Shown: positions 50,397 through 62,445 of the stretch, piece after piece
Position numbering within the stretch: position 1 is the stretch's first letter
How the letters are laid out: every line of letters begins with the position of its first letter
Origin: Ptychodera flava
Lineage: Eukaryota; Hemichordata; Enteropneusta; Ptychoderidae
DNA length: 64,000 nt
Direction: 5' to 3'
NCBI RefSeq assembly: GCF_041260155.1
Contig: NC_091940.1
Coordinates: 26,668,370 to 26,732,369, forward strand
Position numbers and translations under genes: made by a program
The notes under the pieces: model-generated
Databases searched by the model: none
Seen by the model: only the letters and a program-made list of their open reading frames with translations
Told to the model about the DNA's origin: nothing

Positions 50397-53300
50397 TTAA
50401 ACGACGGTCACAATCATAGTGGAGGGACTCTGGTTGAACACTGAAGTGGGTAAATTCAAAGAGACACGACACACAACTATGACATCCCAGACAGGGTAAC
50501 CTGTCATGAAATTGTTCAATTCATGGTTTCACTTAATCTTACCGATCGTAAAACAAGCGCCGATAGGCAGAGAGTACGTTTTACGATATCTATTATTGTG
50601 CAGACGACAATATATGTTCTGATTCACCCGCCCATAGAACCAGGCATACCTGCGTAATGGTTATGCGGCTTGACAGCGAGTAAAGCATGCCTGCACTTTG
50701 CTCTATGACATGGATGACCCTTACTGTCTCCTCTCCTCCATATTTGAACGTACCGCACCTTTCTGTTTAATTCGTTCATCTTTTTTGAACCCTTTCTTCG
50801 CAGATTTATCGACGTCTTGCGCGGCCCCGATTCACATTCACACTTTTACATTCGTCCAATTCAGTGGGCGTTACCATAAAAAAGTAAGCTTTGAAAAGTA
50901 CATTGAGGTCAGGTTGTAGATAGTAAAATGTTCTCACTTTGGCGATGGGAGGGTTTCAAGTCTTGTTGACAAAAGACTATGAATATTGATAGTAAAAAAG
51001 GTATATGGCGCAGAATCCGAAGTACATCCATTAAATGTTATGTTGATTAATTCTAGATATGCCTTCTGATGATACAAAGCTCATTTGATATGCTTTACAT
51101 ACACAAATACTGATTATCGCGCTTCGGGCATTAGTTGTGACCCAAGACTACGAATTTTCGAAGCTACACGTTACCAAACCAAACGAATATGAATTCAAAG
51201 CGTTGTCAGCGAAATATTTCGACATCCCCGCAAAGAAAATAAAATCGTACAAGAACAATAATTATATGAATCTTCCAGTGCAAACATCATCAAACAAAAT
51301 GAAAATTAGAAATTAAATCATAAATGGTTGAATATTTCGCCCTAGGTATTCCCAGAAAAAGGGTTCGTTAGATTAACAAGAGCAAGCAAAAACATTTTAC
51401 GAAAACGTATGATAAAAACAAAAAGTGAAGGGGGCGCTACGGCAACGTAGCTGCTAGTATTCTATCGTTTCCGATGATTAGTTTGATGTTCAGTTGATTG
51501 TTGAATTTATGTTGTAAAATTACAGCCCAGATTTAAAAAAATAAGGCCACTTCTATTTAGTAATGAGAGATTTTGCATTGTCTGTTTCACAATATAGAAT
51601 CTTTTCTGCCGTGTTAAGGAGTCAATCGAGGCCCTGTGCATCGTATCTCTGCAACGCAATCCATGGTAACGCCTAAACAAACACACAGCGTATACATGTG
51701 GCGGATCTCCCTGCCTAGTCTGATCCATTGACAGTGAAAGAGATCCACGTTGTTGCACGATAGGGACGCGGCTCTGAGGGACTCGATATTGCTGTTTCTT
51801 GCCAGATTACCTTAAAACTACCGTGAATTATTTCTGTCTGGTAGGTTACAATCTCAAAGGATTTGAGTGCAGAAACACAGGTGAGTGAATCTCGTAAATG
51901 CAAATTCTTTCCACGCTCCAAAGGGTAGAACATTAACACACTGAAGGTCCCGACTTTCGTCGAGGATTGAGTAGAATCAGTCGTGTTTCCTTGGTGATCT
52001 CCATCACAGCTCGACACCAGTGTGGTTATATGAGTGTTTCGCGTTTCTACTCTCAACCTATCCGCGTCACCTTAGCGACAGCATCACCAAAAACCAAAGG
52101 CATTCTTCATCATCGAAATTAGACCACTTAATATGTTTCAACTGCTGAGCCGTAACGCTTGCAGTATAATCGATCCCTGCGTAAAATGATGCGAACAAAG
52201 CCCCGGACATTCTGATAAATGGCCGTATCATGGAAATGCGACGCCTATGTGCGCTCTGATACGCTCATTTACTTCGATACATAGTCACGACTCGTTTAAT
52301 GTTGTCCCCAGCATCAGTAGACGCCGTGATTCGGGCTCTGAACGCTCCGGAGATACGTTGTTTTCATACATAATCAGAATAAAACGATGCTGAATAAATT
52401 TCTTTTTTATCGATTTATTTGATACGTGTATATATTCACAAAGTGTAGTGTCCCTTCAATCTGACAGAATCAGTTCGTGACTTAGAATAATGCGTACTCA
52501 GATTGTGTTGCAACTGAAGCTGTTGTGAGCAAATCCAGGCTGCTGACAAACTAACGTGCCTTTCATTTACAGCTGTAACGTTACAAGCTAAGCCTGTTCG
52601 GAATCATAAGTTTCACTGCAATCGCGTTTAAAATTCATCTAAAGTAAAAGTGAAATAAACGTCTAAATGCAAATTCTGCCTTCGTCTATAAGGAAATTAT
52701 CAAAAGCGAAACAGTATTGTAGTTATCGTCTTATACCGCTCACGTTGCCATGGCGAAGGTCGACACGGAGGGCATCTTTCAAAGCGAGGGAATACGAAAA
52801 TTCACCCTCTCTGGCCCCAGTGATCACAAATGTCACATCATGAATGAGAGTGGTTCCCACAATCCCCCACTGGTAACTTGATGGATGTGTTCGCCGCATT
52901 TACGGTGTTGTTGATCTTTAGATCTAGCAACAGAGAGAAACTCGGTCAACCTTCAAAAAAAAAACATGCAGTAGAAATTTTGTTACTGAAAAAAACAACA
53001 TAGTAATGTGATTAGAATGTCGCATGCAGTGGAACATAAATTCCGGCTTGTAAATGGTCAGAGATGCGAAACTACTCAATCTCACGTTTAATTGATTCGA
53101 AATATGATTAATAAAGGGGTAAAAATGACCAAGTGTCATCATACTTCAGTCAGAGAGAAAGCATCACAAAAATCCCCCGTGTCGTTTAACTGTTACACGA
53201 TTGGAACTAATTTGGGATAATTGGATGGTGAAGTAATGTCTTTAAAATCTGGAAATGTAAGCTAATCTGCTTTCTTTTTACGTTACACATTTGTTTTTAT

Positions 53301-53905
53301 GAGTAAGTTGTAATATTGAGACATTCAGCTATAGGGCACCCAAGATTTTGAGAAATTTGAAAAATATGAAGATCCAATTATCCCAAAATAGTGTTCTGTG
53401 TTCACCGCTCATCGTGAATAATCGCCACAACGTATGGGAAATAACAACGATTTTAAGAGATGGATATAAGTTTTTCACAAGCGGGACACAATCCTATAGA
53501 TTGAGTATTTTTACGGATAAAAAATTTTCGCGGGAAGGCACGGATAATTGCAGCAATTTCGAGTAAACTTTTCGCAGTCCGCCTAAACTTTCCAGCTGTC
53601 TGAAACGGCGGGGTTTGGTAATTTCTGTCGTAAAGTACTCTGTTCACCCATAAGATCCTAAAAACGGAGGGATTTTCTTTTTTATGGGTCTATGATTCAC
53701 CTTTTCGTGTGTGTTGTACTTCCAATAAGGACCCTGTTATACTAGTATTTTCATTCGCGTTGTATACAGTTGACAGGTGTTTAAAATTGTTTGCATCGTG
53801 TCTAGGTGTTCAGCCTGGCATTCGCTCATGATGGCAAATAACCTCTTCACAATGATTCACTGTTAGAGATATGTTACAATAAATTCCCATATACATGAGA
53901 TCTGT

Positions 53906-53916
53906 CCCTCTCCTCT

Positions 53917-53972
<56 letters not shown>
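53906..53972. repeat. (CT)n microsatellite
   Basis: CT tract with a few CC and TT interruptions near its start. Confidence 0.95.
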
Positions 53973-53974
<2 letters not shown>

Positions 53975-55175
53975 CGAAATTTAAGGAGTCTACGATATAG
54001 TCAAGGGATCTCAAAATTTAAATGGAAAAAGCTGAAGGGCTCATCAAGTCACCCACAATATTTTACCACGCATAGATTATCAGCGATGGAAATTTTATGC
54101 ATGAAATTTTCACATGAAAAAAGTTGTGAGACTGTAAAAACGGGCATATGCTCCTGGGTATAACTTGATGTTCAATACAATGTCCATGAAATATAATCAA
54201 AAACTGCGCACTGGTTGCTTCAAAATGGTTCTTTCGAATGTCTCTATCGTGTGTATGTTTTCAATACATAGCACAGTCATCCAATTTGATCTCAGTGAAA
54301 TGAATAGACGGGGCGTTACGCACGACCTCGGCTGCCTCGGACTTCGACGTGTTTGACGCAGGCGCGACCCGAAATATATACGCTGGACAATTCATAGACG
54401 AAATAAACAAATTCGGCTTATTCATTAGAGTGCGACGGATCTAAAATCATTGTTGTCGCGATTCGAGATGTTATAGGTTATATTGATTGTTTATCTCCTT
54501 CGGTAAGATCAAGACAGGGTGACCGTCCCTAGAGAAGTGATTGCTTAGCGCCTTGGCAACAACTGAAATAGAACCAGGTGCAACTTACACTAACGATAAA
54601 GGCGAAAAACCAATCGCTCGTTCCATAAAAGCCATTCAATTGAAAAGACTACGCCCAATGAACACAATTAAAGCGAAGATGACATAAAGAAAAACAGGCA
54701 ACGACTGTCAGTGAGTCCAAACACTTTTATCGATGGCTTGCATAGAAGAAAGGGTCAGAAGTTTATATTCACAATAAAACATTTGAAGACGCTTAAAAAG
54801 GACGCTGTCAGTTTTGCCCTTGCAGAGGTCAGATGAACGTAAGGAAACACGTGCTTCCAAAGAGAGAGTTTTAAACCTTTGCATGGACTTTTCTAAGGGA
54901 AACGTTAACCTTTGTCGTGCTGTCGTTCACAGAAATTCAAAATGGCCTCTTTGCCGCGCGTGAACTTTGTAGGGAAAACTTACAAAAAATTACAATATCA
55001 AGACGGCGATAACTTAAACAATTTACTTCAAAAGAGTCCTACGTATGTAGCATTTCTTACTGTTTTTCGTTAAAAAAAAAATTAAAAAAAACCGGAACAT
55101 TTACAAGTGAGAACTTGACGGAGAACTTAACGACACGGTAGCTGTAACCTTTGATGATATCACACATCGTGTTCA

Positions 55176-55410
55176 ATGTCAACTTCAGTTTGATGTTCTA
55201 CTACCAAAAGCATGTTGACCTACACAATATTCAACTTGTCAACTCAGCCTGTACACGTGTAAACTGCATTGTTATTGTTGACAAGAATTTTAGTCAAGAC
55301 TTACAATTCAAATATAAACAATGACACGGACTTTGTGAGAAACGCCGTGTTGACAAAAATGGCTGTTCAAACATGCTTTTGGAAGTAGAACAAGAAACTG
55401 TAGTTGACAT
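55176..55410. mobile_element. MITE 'E', 235 bp, in the intermediate-filament upstream region
   Basis: The left end ATGTCAACTTCAGTTT, followed by TGTTCTACTACCAAAAGCAT, is mirrored at the right end (ATGCTTTTGGAAGTAGAACA, then AAACTGTAGTTGACAT), a TIR of about 43 bp. It ends 108 bases before the start codon of the intermediate-filament gene. Related sequence occurs inside transposon A (about 3010-3200 and 30950-31145) and at 30116-30270. Confidence 0.7.
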
Positions 55411-55518
55411 ATATTACAAAAAAGTTACAGATACTGTCCATAAAAGCATGCCCAAAAGTGCATGATTTATTTTAAACTCACATGTTTTCTTTTCCGACAC
55501 GGTAGATAAATCGTTACA

Positions 55519-56262
55519 ATGAGCGGCTACTCGTCCTATCCAAGTCCCCCAGCTCCGATGTCCAGAAATCAGGAGAAGAGCGAACTGCAAGTTCTAAATC
55601 AAAGGTTCGGTGACTACATCAAAAAGGTTGAAGACGCCAGAAAACAAGCCAGTCAGGTGAGAATCCATGCCGATCTTGATTTATCCACTGACCCTGGAAA
55701 AAGAGAATCCTTGGTTGATCCAGTTATCGAGCTTGAGTTGTAAAACCAAATAGATTTAATGATAAAGACATTAAACAATCATTAATATTATTTTTTGTGT
55801 ACACGTTTAGGTATGAACACACACACACATACACACATATTATATATAGAGAGAAAAATAACTGTGTATACATATATACGTATGTGTTTACATACTCAAA
55901 TAGTTGTGTACATGAGTATATTCATCTCATACATACATACATACATACATACATACATACATACATACATACATACATACATACATACATTCTTTAATCA
56001 TTTGTGTTGTTTTAGGTTGATTCGTCTTCCCTCCTGAATGCAATCAAAAACTTGGAAAACGAAATCGGCGTCATCAAGAATCTGTACGAGCAAGAACTTG
56101 AGAAATTGAGGAGAGATGGGGTGCAAGCAGTGGCCATTGAGAAACAGAAGAATGATGCGGAGTTGAAGAAGCTTGCTGCCGCGGTTGCAGAACTACAGCA
56201 AAGGTAATGGGCCACGTGCTAGCTGTAATGCCAGACAAAGTTATAGTAAAAATAGTCGGTCG

Positions 56263-56301
<39 letters not shown>

Positions 56302-56573
56302 TTATCAATTTATCTATCTATCTATCTAGCTAGCTAGCTAGAGCTAGCTGCCTAGCTGCCTAGCTGTCTGCATACATCTTTAAACCCACTAATTCACTAA
56401 TGCAATCCACACCATTCCTCCACCAAACGAGCAATGAAGTACACGAATGGGTACATAGATACATACATACATAGATTCATAGATACATAATACATACATA
56501 CATACATACATACATACATACATACATACATACATACATACATACATGCATGCATGCATGCATGCATGCAGGC

Positions 56574-56614
<41 letters not shown>

Positions 56615-59600
56615 TGAAGGCTAAAACCGCAAAAAAACCTGCTAAACTATATCATATAGGAGAAATATTTGACAGATGTAACCTATCACTTCAGACCAAA
56701 AAGTAACGCAGATATATTGACTTCTCCGATGTTTACAAAACTTCACTTTCCGGATTTCAAGCTGTAGTGTTATTACGACCGTCGGACAAAGGATGAAACC
56801 GTCAGTTTTCATAATGTGATTCTTGTCTCTCTATGGAATTACCGTTGTTTTGATATTGACCATGAAATAGTGTACTTTTGACGACTTCACCTAACTGTTC
56901 GCAGACTGAACGCAGAGCAACAAAACAACCGAGCGTTCCAAGATGAAATTGCCAGACTGAGACAGCAGCTGGCAAACAAAGACCAGGCCCTGAACCAGGC
57001 GGCGGCGGCTAACAACGACCTGGCGAGACAGTTGGACAACGCTAAGAAGGAGAACGAAGCACTGAAACGAAACTACCAGGATGTTGCCGGGAAATCTGAC
57101 AAGGACAACAAAGCCCTGGCCAACGCGCAGGAGGCCCTGGTAAACCTTCAGAAGAAGTCTGACTTCGAAAAGAAACTGCGTGATGAGGTAAGAGCTCAGA
57201 AATAACCTTTTAAATTCATCTTATGTGACTGTTCCAGTAATGAAGTAGTGAGCCAAGCGATCGGAACTCTCCATCACTAAAGATTATATTCGCCTGTTTT
57301 CAAAGTCTTTTTCGCATTACAGTTAACTTAAATCTTGTCGGCGTGAAAAGGAATGACCATGTATTTCAATGTGATTTATAAGAAAGACTTTCAAATGTAT
57401 TTTCTGTGAAAAATAAGAATTTAATTTTCCGACACACAACTTTAAAAATCACAATCACTTATCCCCTTCTCTTCGTCGCCAATAGCCTGACCGTGATTGC
57501 AACAAGAACGAGAGAGTGTCTGTGTTGCGAATAACTTCTTGTGAATTGTTCTAACACGTCAGGAAATCGCAGAATTGAAGAGCGCCTCGATGACAAGGGG
57601 AAGCAAATATTGCAGCTGGAGGCCAGGTTGAGAGAGAGTGCCCAAAAGAGAGCAACCTGCCGGAAATGCTGGCCAGAGTGCGCAACGCAGCTGCCGCTGA
57701 ACTCGAAAAGTACAAACAGGAGTCTCAAGCTGACTACGCCAAGAATGTAAGTTTGTCAGGATGCCGTATATGATGGTTTTCTATCGACCTTAACTTTTTA
57801 TATGAGAGATAGGGTTGGGGAGCCGTGGAAGATAAGATAAGCATATCCACAGTCACGGATACTTAAGTCTGCGCTGACAGACAATGAGAAAGAGACGACG
57901 GGATGACGCATCTGTAGGAAGATTACTGGCAAAAATTAAGAAATTCAACGAGAATAGCAGATAAATCATGCTAAATAAATCGACAACGCATCTGTTCGTC
58001 TCACCTTAAACGTGACGCTATTGTCATATCTTTGGTATCTATTCCACTTTGTGCAGTTGAATGATCTGAAAAACCAAATGGGAAAGGACGCCTCCAACGT
58101 TGCTAAATTGGCAGAGGAAAACAAGAAGCTGGCAGCAGCTCTTGAAGATGAAAGGCGCGAAAATCTTGCTCTTAAAAATAAGGTGAGTCGAAGTGTAAAT
58201 TATGCATGCCTTTGACTTTCACTGTCTGTATATGTACACTAGGCGCATCCAGTAGTTTACAGTTGAGAAAGTTTAACTTCTTGCAATCTATGGCGACTTA
58301 AGCTATTTTACTATTAAAAGAGCTCGCTGCTTTCAATTGATGCGATTCCATCGTATCGCGTGCACTTTCAGTTGCTTTATCAACGTTAGCGCCACCTACT
58401 AGAACTTGTTGGTGTCTTTGCTCATTGCCTTTGCTCTATTTCTACATGATTGTATCTTCTTCCCCTTCAAAAGTTACAAATAAAAATCCTTACTAGAGCC
58501 CTTTTGTTGACAGTAACATTGTATTTTTAGATAATGTGTTTTATTTGCATAGCCAGTACTTTGTGTTTCAACATACATTAGGGAGAAGATGAAGAAGAAG
58601 AAAAAGAAGATGTGATTATTATCTAAAACAAAACTAGTGAAAATATTCTCAAAAGTTAATCCATTGTATCTTTAATGATCTTTCGATTGTCAGAGATCGT
58701 TCGTATGTTTTATCAAGGAGACTCTGATACCTGATAACAGAAGAGCGTGTCAACATGATTGGAAATAAGAGAAGGTTATTTGTACGGGAGTTCAACCGGT
58801 CATACATAATGAAGTGGGGTCAACAACTTCTGTGATTTTTTATTGGTCGGCAGATATCAGCATACGCCCTCAACGGCAGTAGCACGATTATCCTTGAAAG
58901 TTGCCATCGTGTGATGATAAGTTAATGTTTTGTGTCTCTTTGTTATGGATTATTCGTGTAACATCCTCCTTCCCTAGTAATGTAATAGGCCGAAACCTAC
59001 CAGCAGTGTTTTCATGATCTCTGCAATGTATCTTCATCACTTTAAACCTAGATACAAGCTCTGGAAAATGACAACAGCAAGCTGGCTGATTTGCTGGCCC
59101 AGGAAAGACAGAAGTCCTCCGTTCACATACGGGCACTCGAAGACAAAATCAATGACCTCCAGAACAAACTCATCGCCAAGCTCCAACAGGAGGACAACGG
59201 TAGAGAACCACCGATAAGAGCAGAGATAGAGTCGCTTAAAGTGCTTGTCGAAGACGCGAGAAAAAATAAGTAAGTGGTCAAAAACGTCACTGCATCATGA
59301 AGTCAATCATCCGTTGGAAATTCTTTCAATTACTACAGTAATACTAGCCTTGAAACTTAAAGGCCTTCACTGTTGCTTAAACTTGCTAAACTAAACTTTC
59401 ACCTATTTTCTTTCAAAATTAAGGAGAAAAAATTATGGGGTGGTCACCGCGCAAATTCGGTACCAGAGAAACAACTTTACTTCACTGAACGAAACTTAAG
59501 ATTCAAGCGTGGCGGCAATCCCTGTGTTAATTCAATGAATATTTTTGTCACAAAAATAAAATGGTGAAAACGTCAAGGTTCAAAGTGAGCCGCATCATCG

Positions 59601-60607
59601 ATAAACCAGAAAAAGTATGGTAAAAATTTGAGTTCTAATATCAGCTCCTAAGGCGCATTTCACCATAATTATCAATCTATACGGTATAATGTGTGCTGTT
59701 ATTGTGTGAATGGTCACATCCTGTATCGTGCTATTATTTGACAAAGACTAGGTACAACTTGGTCTCATGGCGCTGAGTATCCGTATACGTAACATAGCAA
59801 TAGAGTGAATGATACATACTCATACATATTCATGACTCATTTTTTACTGATAATCCGACGTCATCTTTAATATGCATTCCTTTTATCGCAAGAATGAGGG
59901 TGCTCGCAATCACAGCTTTGTCGAAACATTTGACACTATATTGACATATTTCATTGCACTAAAAACCTTAAAGTGGCACTATGGGTTAAAAAAAGTGTTG
60001 CCTTTACAGGATGACCAAGCCGACAGCAGCATCACCAAATACCTTCGCAATGTCACGAACACCAGCATACGGAGGCAGAACAAGCCCCGGCAAGTACATG
60101 AACACTACCGGCTTGTCAACCAGCCTGACATCGTCCGGTAAGTGAGCAGAGCATGTCTGAAGAGAACGTTGACTTTCTTGCCGCTCATCTGTCGTTCCTA
60201 CAAAAATTGAACTGAATAAGTCCTTCGGTGATAACAAGCAACTGTTTATGAAGAAAATTTCTTGAAGTTAAGAGTGACCTCGACAAGGAAAACAAAACTT
60301 GTATTTGGTGATACTTATACATTCCCTATAGTGAATGTGGGACGGAATACATGTAACTATATTTTTGTTCGAGTATAAAGATGATTTTCGCGACCGAGAT
60401 GAAAACATTTAGCGAGAAATTATTGTTTTCGTGTTTATGTGAATCTGGCTGATTCATTTATTTTGTATTTTTATAGTCGGAAGACTCGACAAGGATTATT
60501 ACTCTACCCTGGTCAAGGATTCGCAAAGACGAGAGAACGAAAACAGCAGCTTGTTCCCTCGGATTTCCAGCAAGACAATCTACCGTACAAGCTATGGTTA
60601 CAAGTGA
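55519..60607 (+). CDS. Cytoplasmic intermediate filament protein (spliced, 8 coding exons; two apparent 1-base losses in exon 4)
   Basis: Coiled-coil cytoskeletal protein that should assemble into 10-nm filaments. Exons: 55519-55656, 56016-56203, 56905-57187, 57563-57746, 58057-58182, 59052-59269, 60010-60137, 60477-60607. With two bases restored in exon 4 the phases agree throughout and the product is 465 residues. The short head is Ser/Pro/Tyr-rich (MSGYSSYPSPPAPM). The rod begins with the family signature LQVLNQRFGDYIKKVEDAR (residues 23-41) and runs as heptad-rich helix to about residue 379. That is near the long, lamin-like rod length rather than the shorter vertebrate cytoplasmic rod. 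The helix-termination motif (normally TYRKLLEGEE) is strongly diverged: IESLKVLVEDARKNK. The tail is about 85 residues, Ser/Thr/Tyr-rich, without a lamin-type globular domain. The stop lies 4 bases before a splice donor at 60612, so the 3' UTR is split. It could be a hemichordate/amphioxus-style IF; the type class is not assignable by eye. Confidence 0.88.
55929..55990. repeat. (CATA)n microsatellite in IF intron 1
   Basis: About 15 units, ending 25 bases before exon 2, close to the acceptor. Confidence 0.95.
56263..56371. repeat. (AATC)n - (TATC)n - (TAGC)n compound microsatellite
   Basis: Successive tetranucleotide arrays that each differ from the next by one or two substitutions, in IF intron 2. 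Confidence 0.9.
56457..56613. repeat. (CATA)n - (CATG)n - (CAGA)n compound microsatellite
   Basis: Three tetranucleotide arrays in series, about 155 bases, IF intron 2. Confidence 0.95.
58567..58585 (+). repeat. Short dispersed repeat, copy 2
   Basis: TTCAACATACATTAGGGAG, shared with about 12556-12574 in FEN1 intron 10; followed here by a GAA-rich stretch. Confidence 0.4.
59400..59668 (+). mobile_element. MITE family 'K', copy 4 (diverged)
   Basis: Same orientation as copy 1. Shared markers are GTCACCGCGCAAATTCGGTA, ACCAGAGAAACAA, GGCGGCAATCCCTGTGTTAA, and the end CTCCTAAGGCGCATTTCACC. The left TIR is not clear. It lies in IF intron 6. Confidence 0.6.
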
Positions 60608-60866
60608 TGAGGTAAATATCCATACCAAAGCGGTTAAGTACAATGACGACAGTGGTAGTGACGACGCACAAGATCGATTTGGTACAGTCCCGGCAAACCG
60701 TTTTGTTTCTTTCTAATTTCCAATGCTGTCGACCACTCGGTTCTTAGAGACGCGTCCGTTCCAAAAGAACCCTGTGCAGCTGGTCGTGCACAGCCAGAAC
60801 ATCGATCATAGAAATACAAAGCAAGACACATGCACTTACAGACAAGATAAGGCACTGGACGTCGTA

Positions 60867-60867
<1 letters not shown>

Positions 60868-60899
<32 letters not shown>

Positions 60900-60903
60900 T
60901 AGA
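60868..60903. repeat. (CAGA)n microsatellite
   Basis: Nine tetranucleotide units in the intron that splits the IF 3' UTR. Confidence 0.95.
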
Positions 60904-61319
60904 CGCAAAGAAAGAGAATGGCACATAATATTACATAAAGGCAGTTTCAAAAGAAGATTGGTTTTGTGAGGAAAACATTCATACGTTGTGAATAACATGC
61001 ATACGGTGGCTGCATTTAACGTTCAATCACAATTTTCAAAATAATAATTAGCCGTTCAGGCTACGACCATGAACAGAGTAGAATAGAAGCAAAGACAAAA
61101 AATTAAAAGGAAGATGGATACAAACATTACAAACGGGTCAGGTAAAGATGACACATACGAACAACATCATGCCTAATCAACGCAAGAGGGCGTAACGCAT
61201 GTACGCGCAGATATGCTATTTCAAGCTGGAAATTCACCGCTCCCTAAACCTGAGCCAATAAACTGCTGATGTTCAAGTTCGAATACGATATATAATCATT
61301 TCCTTTTTATTTCTTGCAG

Positions 61320-61380
61320 GGTGTTTCCTCGCAAATTATTCCTCTGTAAAAAATAATAAAGTGTAAATATTTGTTGTAGT
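61320..61380 (+). other. Probable IF 3' UTR exon with poly(A) signal
   Basis: A strong acceptor (TTTTTATTTCTTGCAG, ending 61319) starts this segment, and AATAAA lies at 61355-61360. It pairs naturally with the donor at 60612, which follows the IF stop codon. The end is approximate. Another AATAAA at 61257-61262 would serve an unspliced form. Confidence 0.5.
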
Positions 61381-61723
61381 AAGACATGCAACCTTTCCGA
61401 AGAAAACAAACCTTGAAGAACGTACGGGGCAATATACGATATAGATGGAGAGAAAGAACTTAAAACATTTACAGGTTTTTTCAGTTATATTAGAACATGC
61501 TTTGATAATCTGGATCAGCAAGCCAAAAATTTTGTATCATGTACGTACTCAGAGTATTTAATACGTTATGCAGAATGTAGCATGATATTCAAATATGTAG
61601 GAACTGAATGATAAATTTATCTTAGTTAACTTTCTCGAAAGCGTTTTAAAAATATACATATCCTTGCTGGAACAATTCTTTTAAAATCCTCGCGCAGAAA
61701 GAGCAGTATATGGAAGTCTACGT

Positions 61724-61740
61724 CCCAGAATGCCTTGCGC
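61724..61740 (+). promoter_or_regulatory. ZNF143/STAF-like promoter motif
   Basis: CCCAGAATGCCTTGCGC closely matches the well-known ZNF143 (SBS) consensus core TCCCAGAATGCMYTGCG. Such sites usually lie within about 100 bases of a transcription start. A GGAAG half-site lies just upstream at 61712. Which gene it serves is not known; a downstream candidate starts near 62344. Confidence 0.45.
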
Positions 61741-62202
61741 CGATCATGGCTTCCGACCCCTGTATTTAAAATACAGGATAGTTTTTTATGTCCACTAATG
61801 TAATAACGAATTATACCTTATGATGTGCATATATGTTGCCAAGTGATAATTGTAACATTTTATCGTAAGCGGGAAAATTAGGGTTTAAAATTATCTTATC
61901 ATCTGAGGATATTTCGATGTTTCTTGGCCATGGCTGGCATGAATAGTTGCACAGAATTTTACAATGCACATTAATTTTTTTTAACATTTTAACCCATCGA
62001 CACTTTCCATGACCTTCTGACACCGACATCGTCTCTGAAAGTTTTAGTTTTTCCAAACTTATTTTTGTACATCTTCCTTCCGGCCGAAATTATTATACAG
62101 TATCGAAATTTTCATGTCTCGTTCATACATACTGTATCAAAAAAGTAGGCGTGATTTTTAACACGCCGCATTCTTAATCCGTGTCGGATTCGTGAGATAA
62201 CA

Positions 62203-62310
62203 TCACGTGACTAGAAAATGGATACACTTGACCCCATTGGCTCGAAAGAAGTGGCGTCGGGGGTAGTTTCTTGGGAAATTGTCTTTGGAAAGAGTGTCCA
62301 GTCACGTGAC
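62203..62310. promoter_or_regulatory. Pair of E-box motifs (TCACGTGA and GTCACGTGAC)
   Basis: TCACGTGA at 62203-62210 and the full 10-bp palindrome GTCACGTGAC at 62301-62310. The latter equals the consensus CLEAR motif bound by TFEB/MITF/USF-type bHLH factors. Both lie shortly upstream of the ATG codons at 62344 and 62446. Role inferred. Confidence 0.4.
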
Positions 62311-62445
62311 CATACGCTTAATGTCGTCTGCAGCTTTGAAACAATGGCGGTACGGGTGATCAGAGCCTGAGGAGCACCCGGATTGAAGGACGAGCCTCTG
62401 GAACTTGAAAAGCTCATTGACAACAAGGATTCAAGTGCAACAAAA

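Larger units (their letters stand above)
45781..55175. other. Intergenic region between CLC and the intermediate-filament gene
   Basis: About 9.4 kb. It holds the CLC 3' UTR (end not located), two small inverted-repeat elements, (CT)n tracts and a truncated MITE K. I found no convincing gene. Reverse-strand ORFs at 51507-52056 and 33-70 residue ORFs elsewhere lack domains. Short exon-like fragments at 48522-48565 (minus) and 51841-51876 (plus) are noted under rejected items. Confidence 0.5.

Noticed and set aside
51841..51876. 36-nt plus-strand mini-exon between TCTGGTAG and GTGAGT
   Set aside because: Splice-like borders alone; no coding context or link to the IF gene could be shown.
51715..52056. 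113-residue minus-strand ORF
   Set aside because: Ser/Thr-rich without motif; no supporting features in the flanks.
55929..56613. Regular repeats as a CRISPR array
   Set aside because: They are contiguous 4-bp microsatellites with no spacers, in an animal gene intron.
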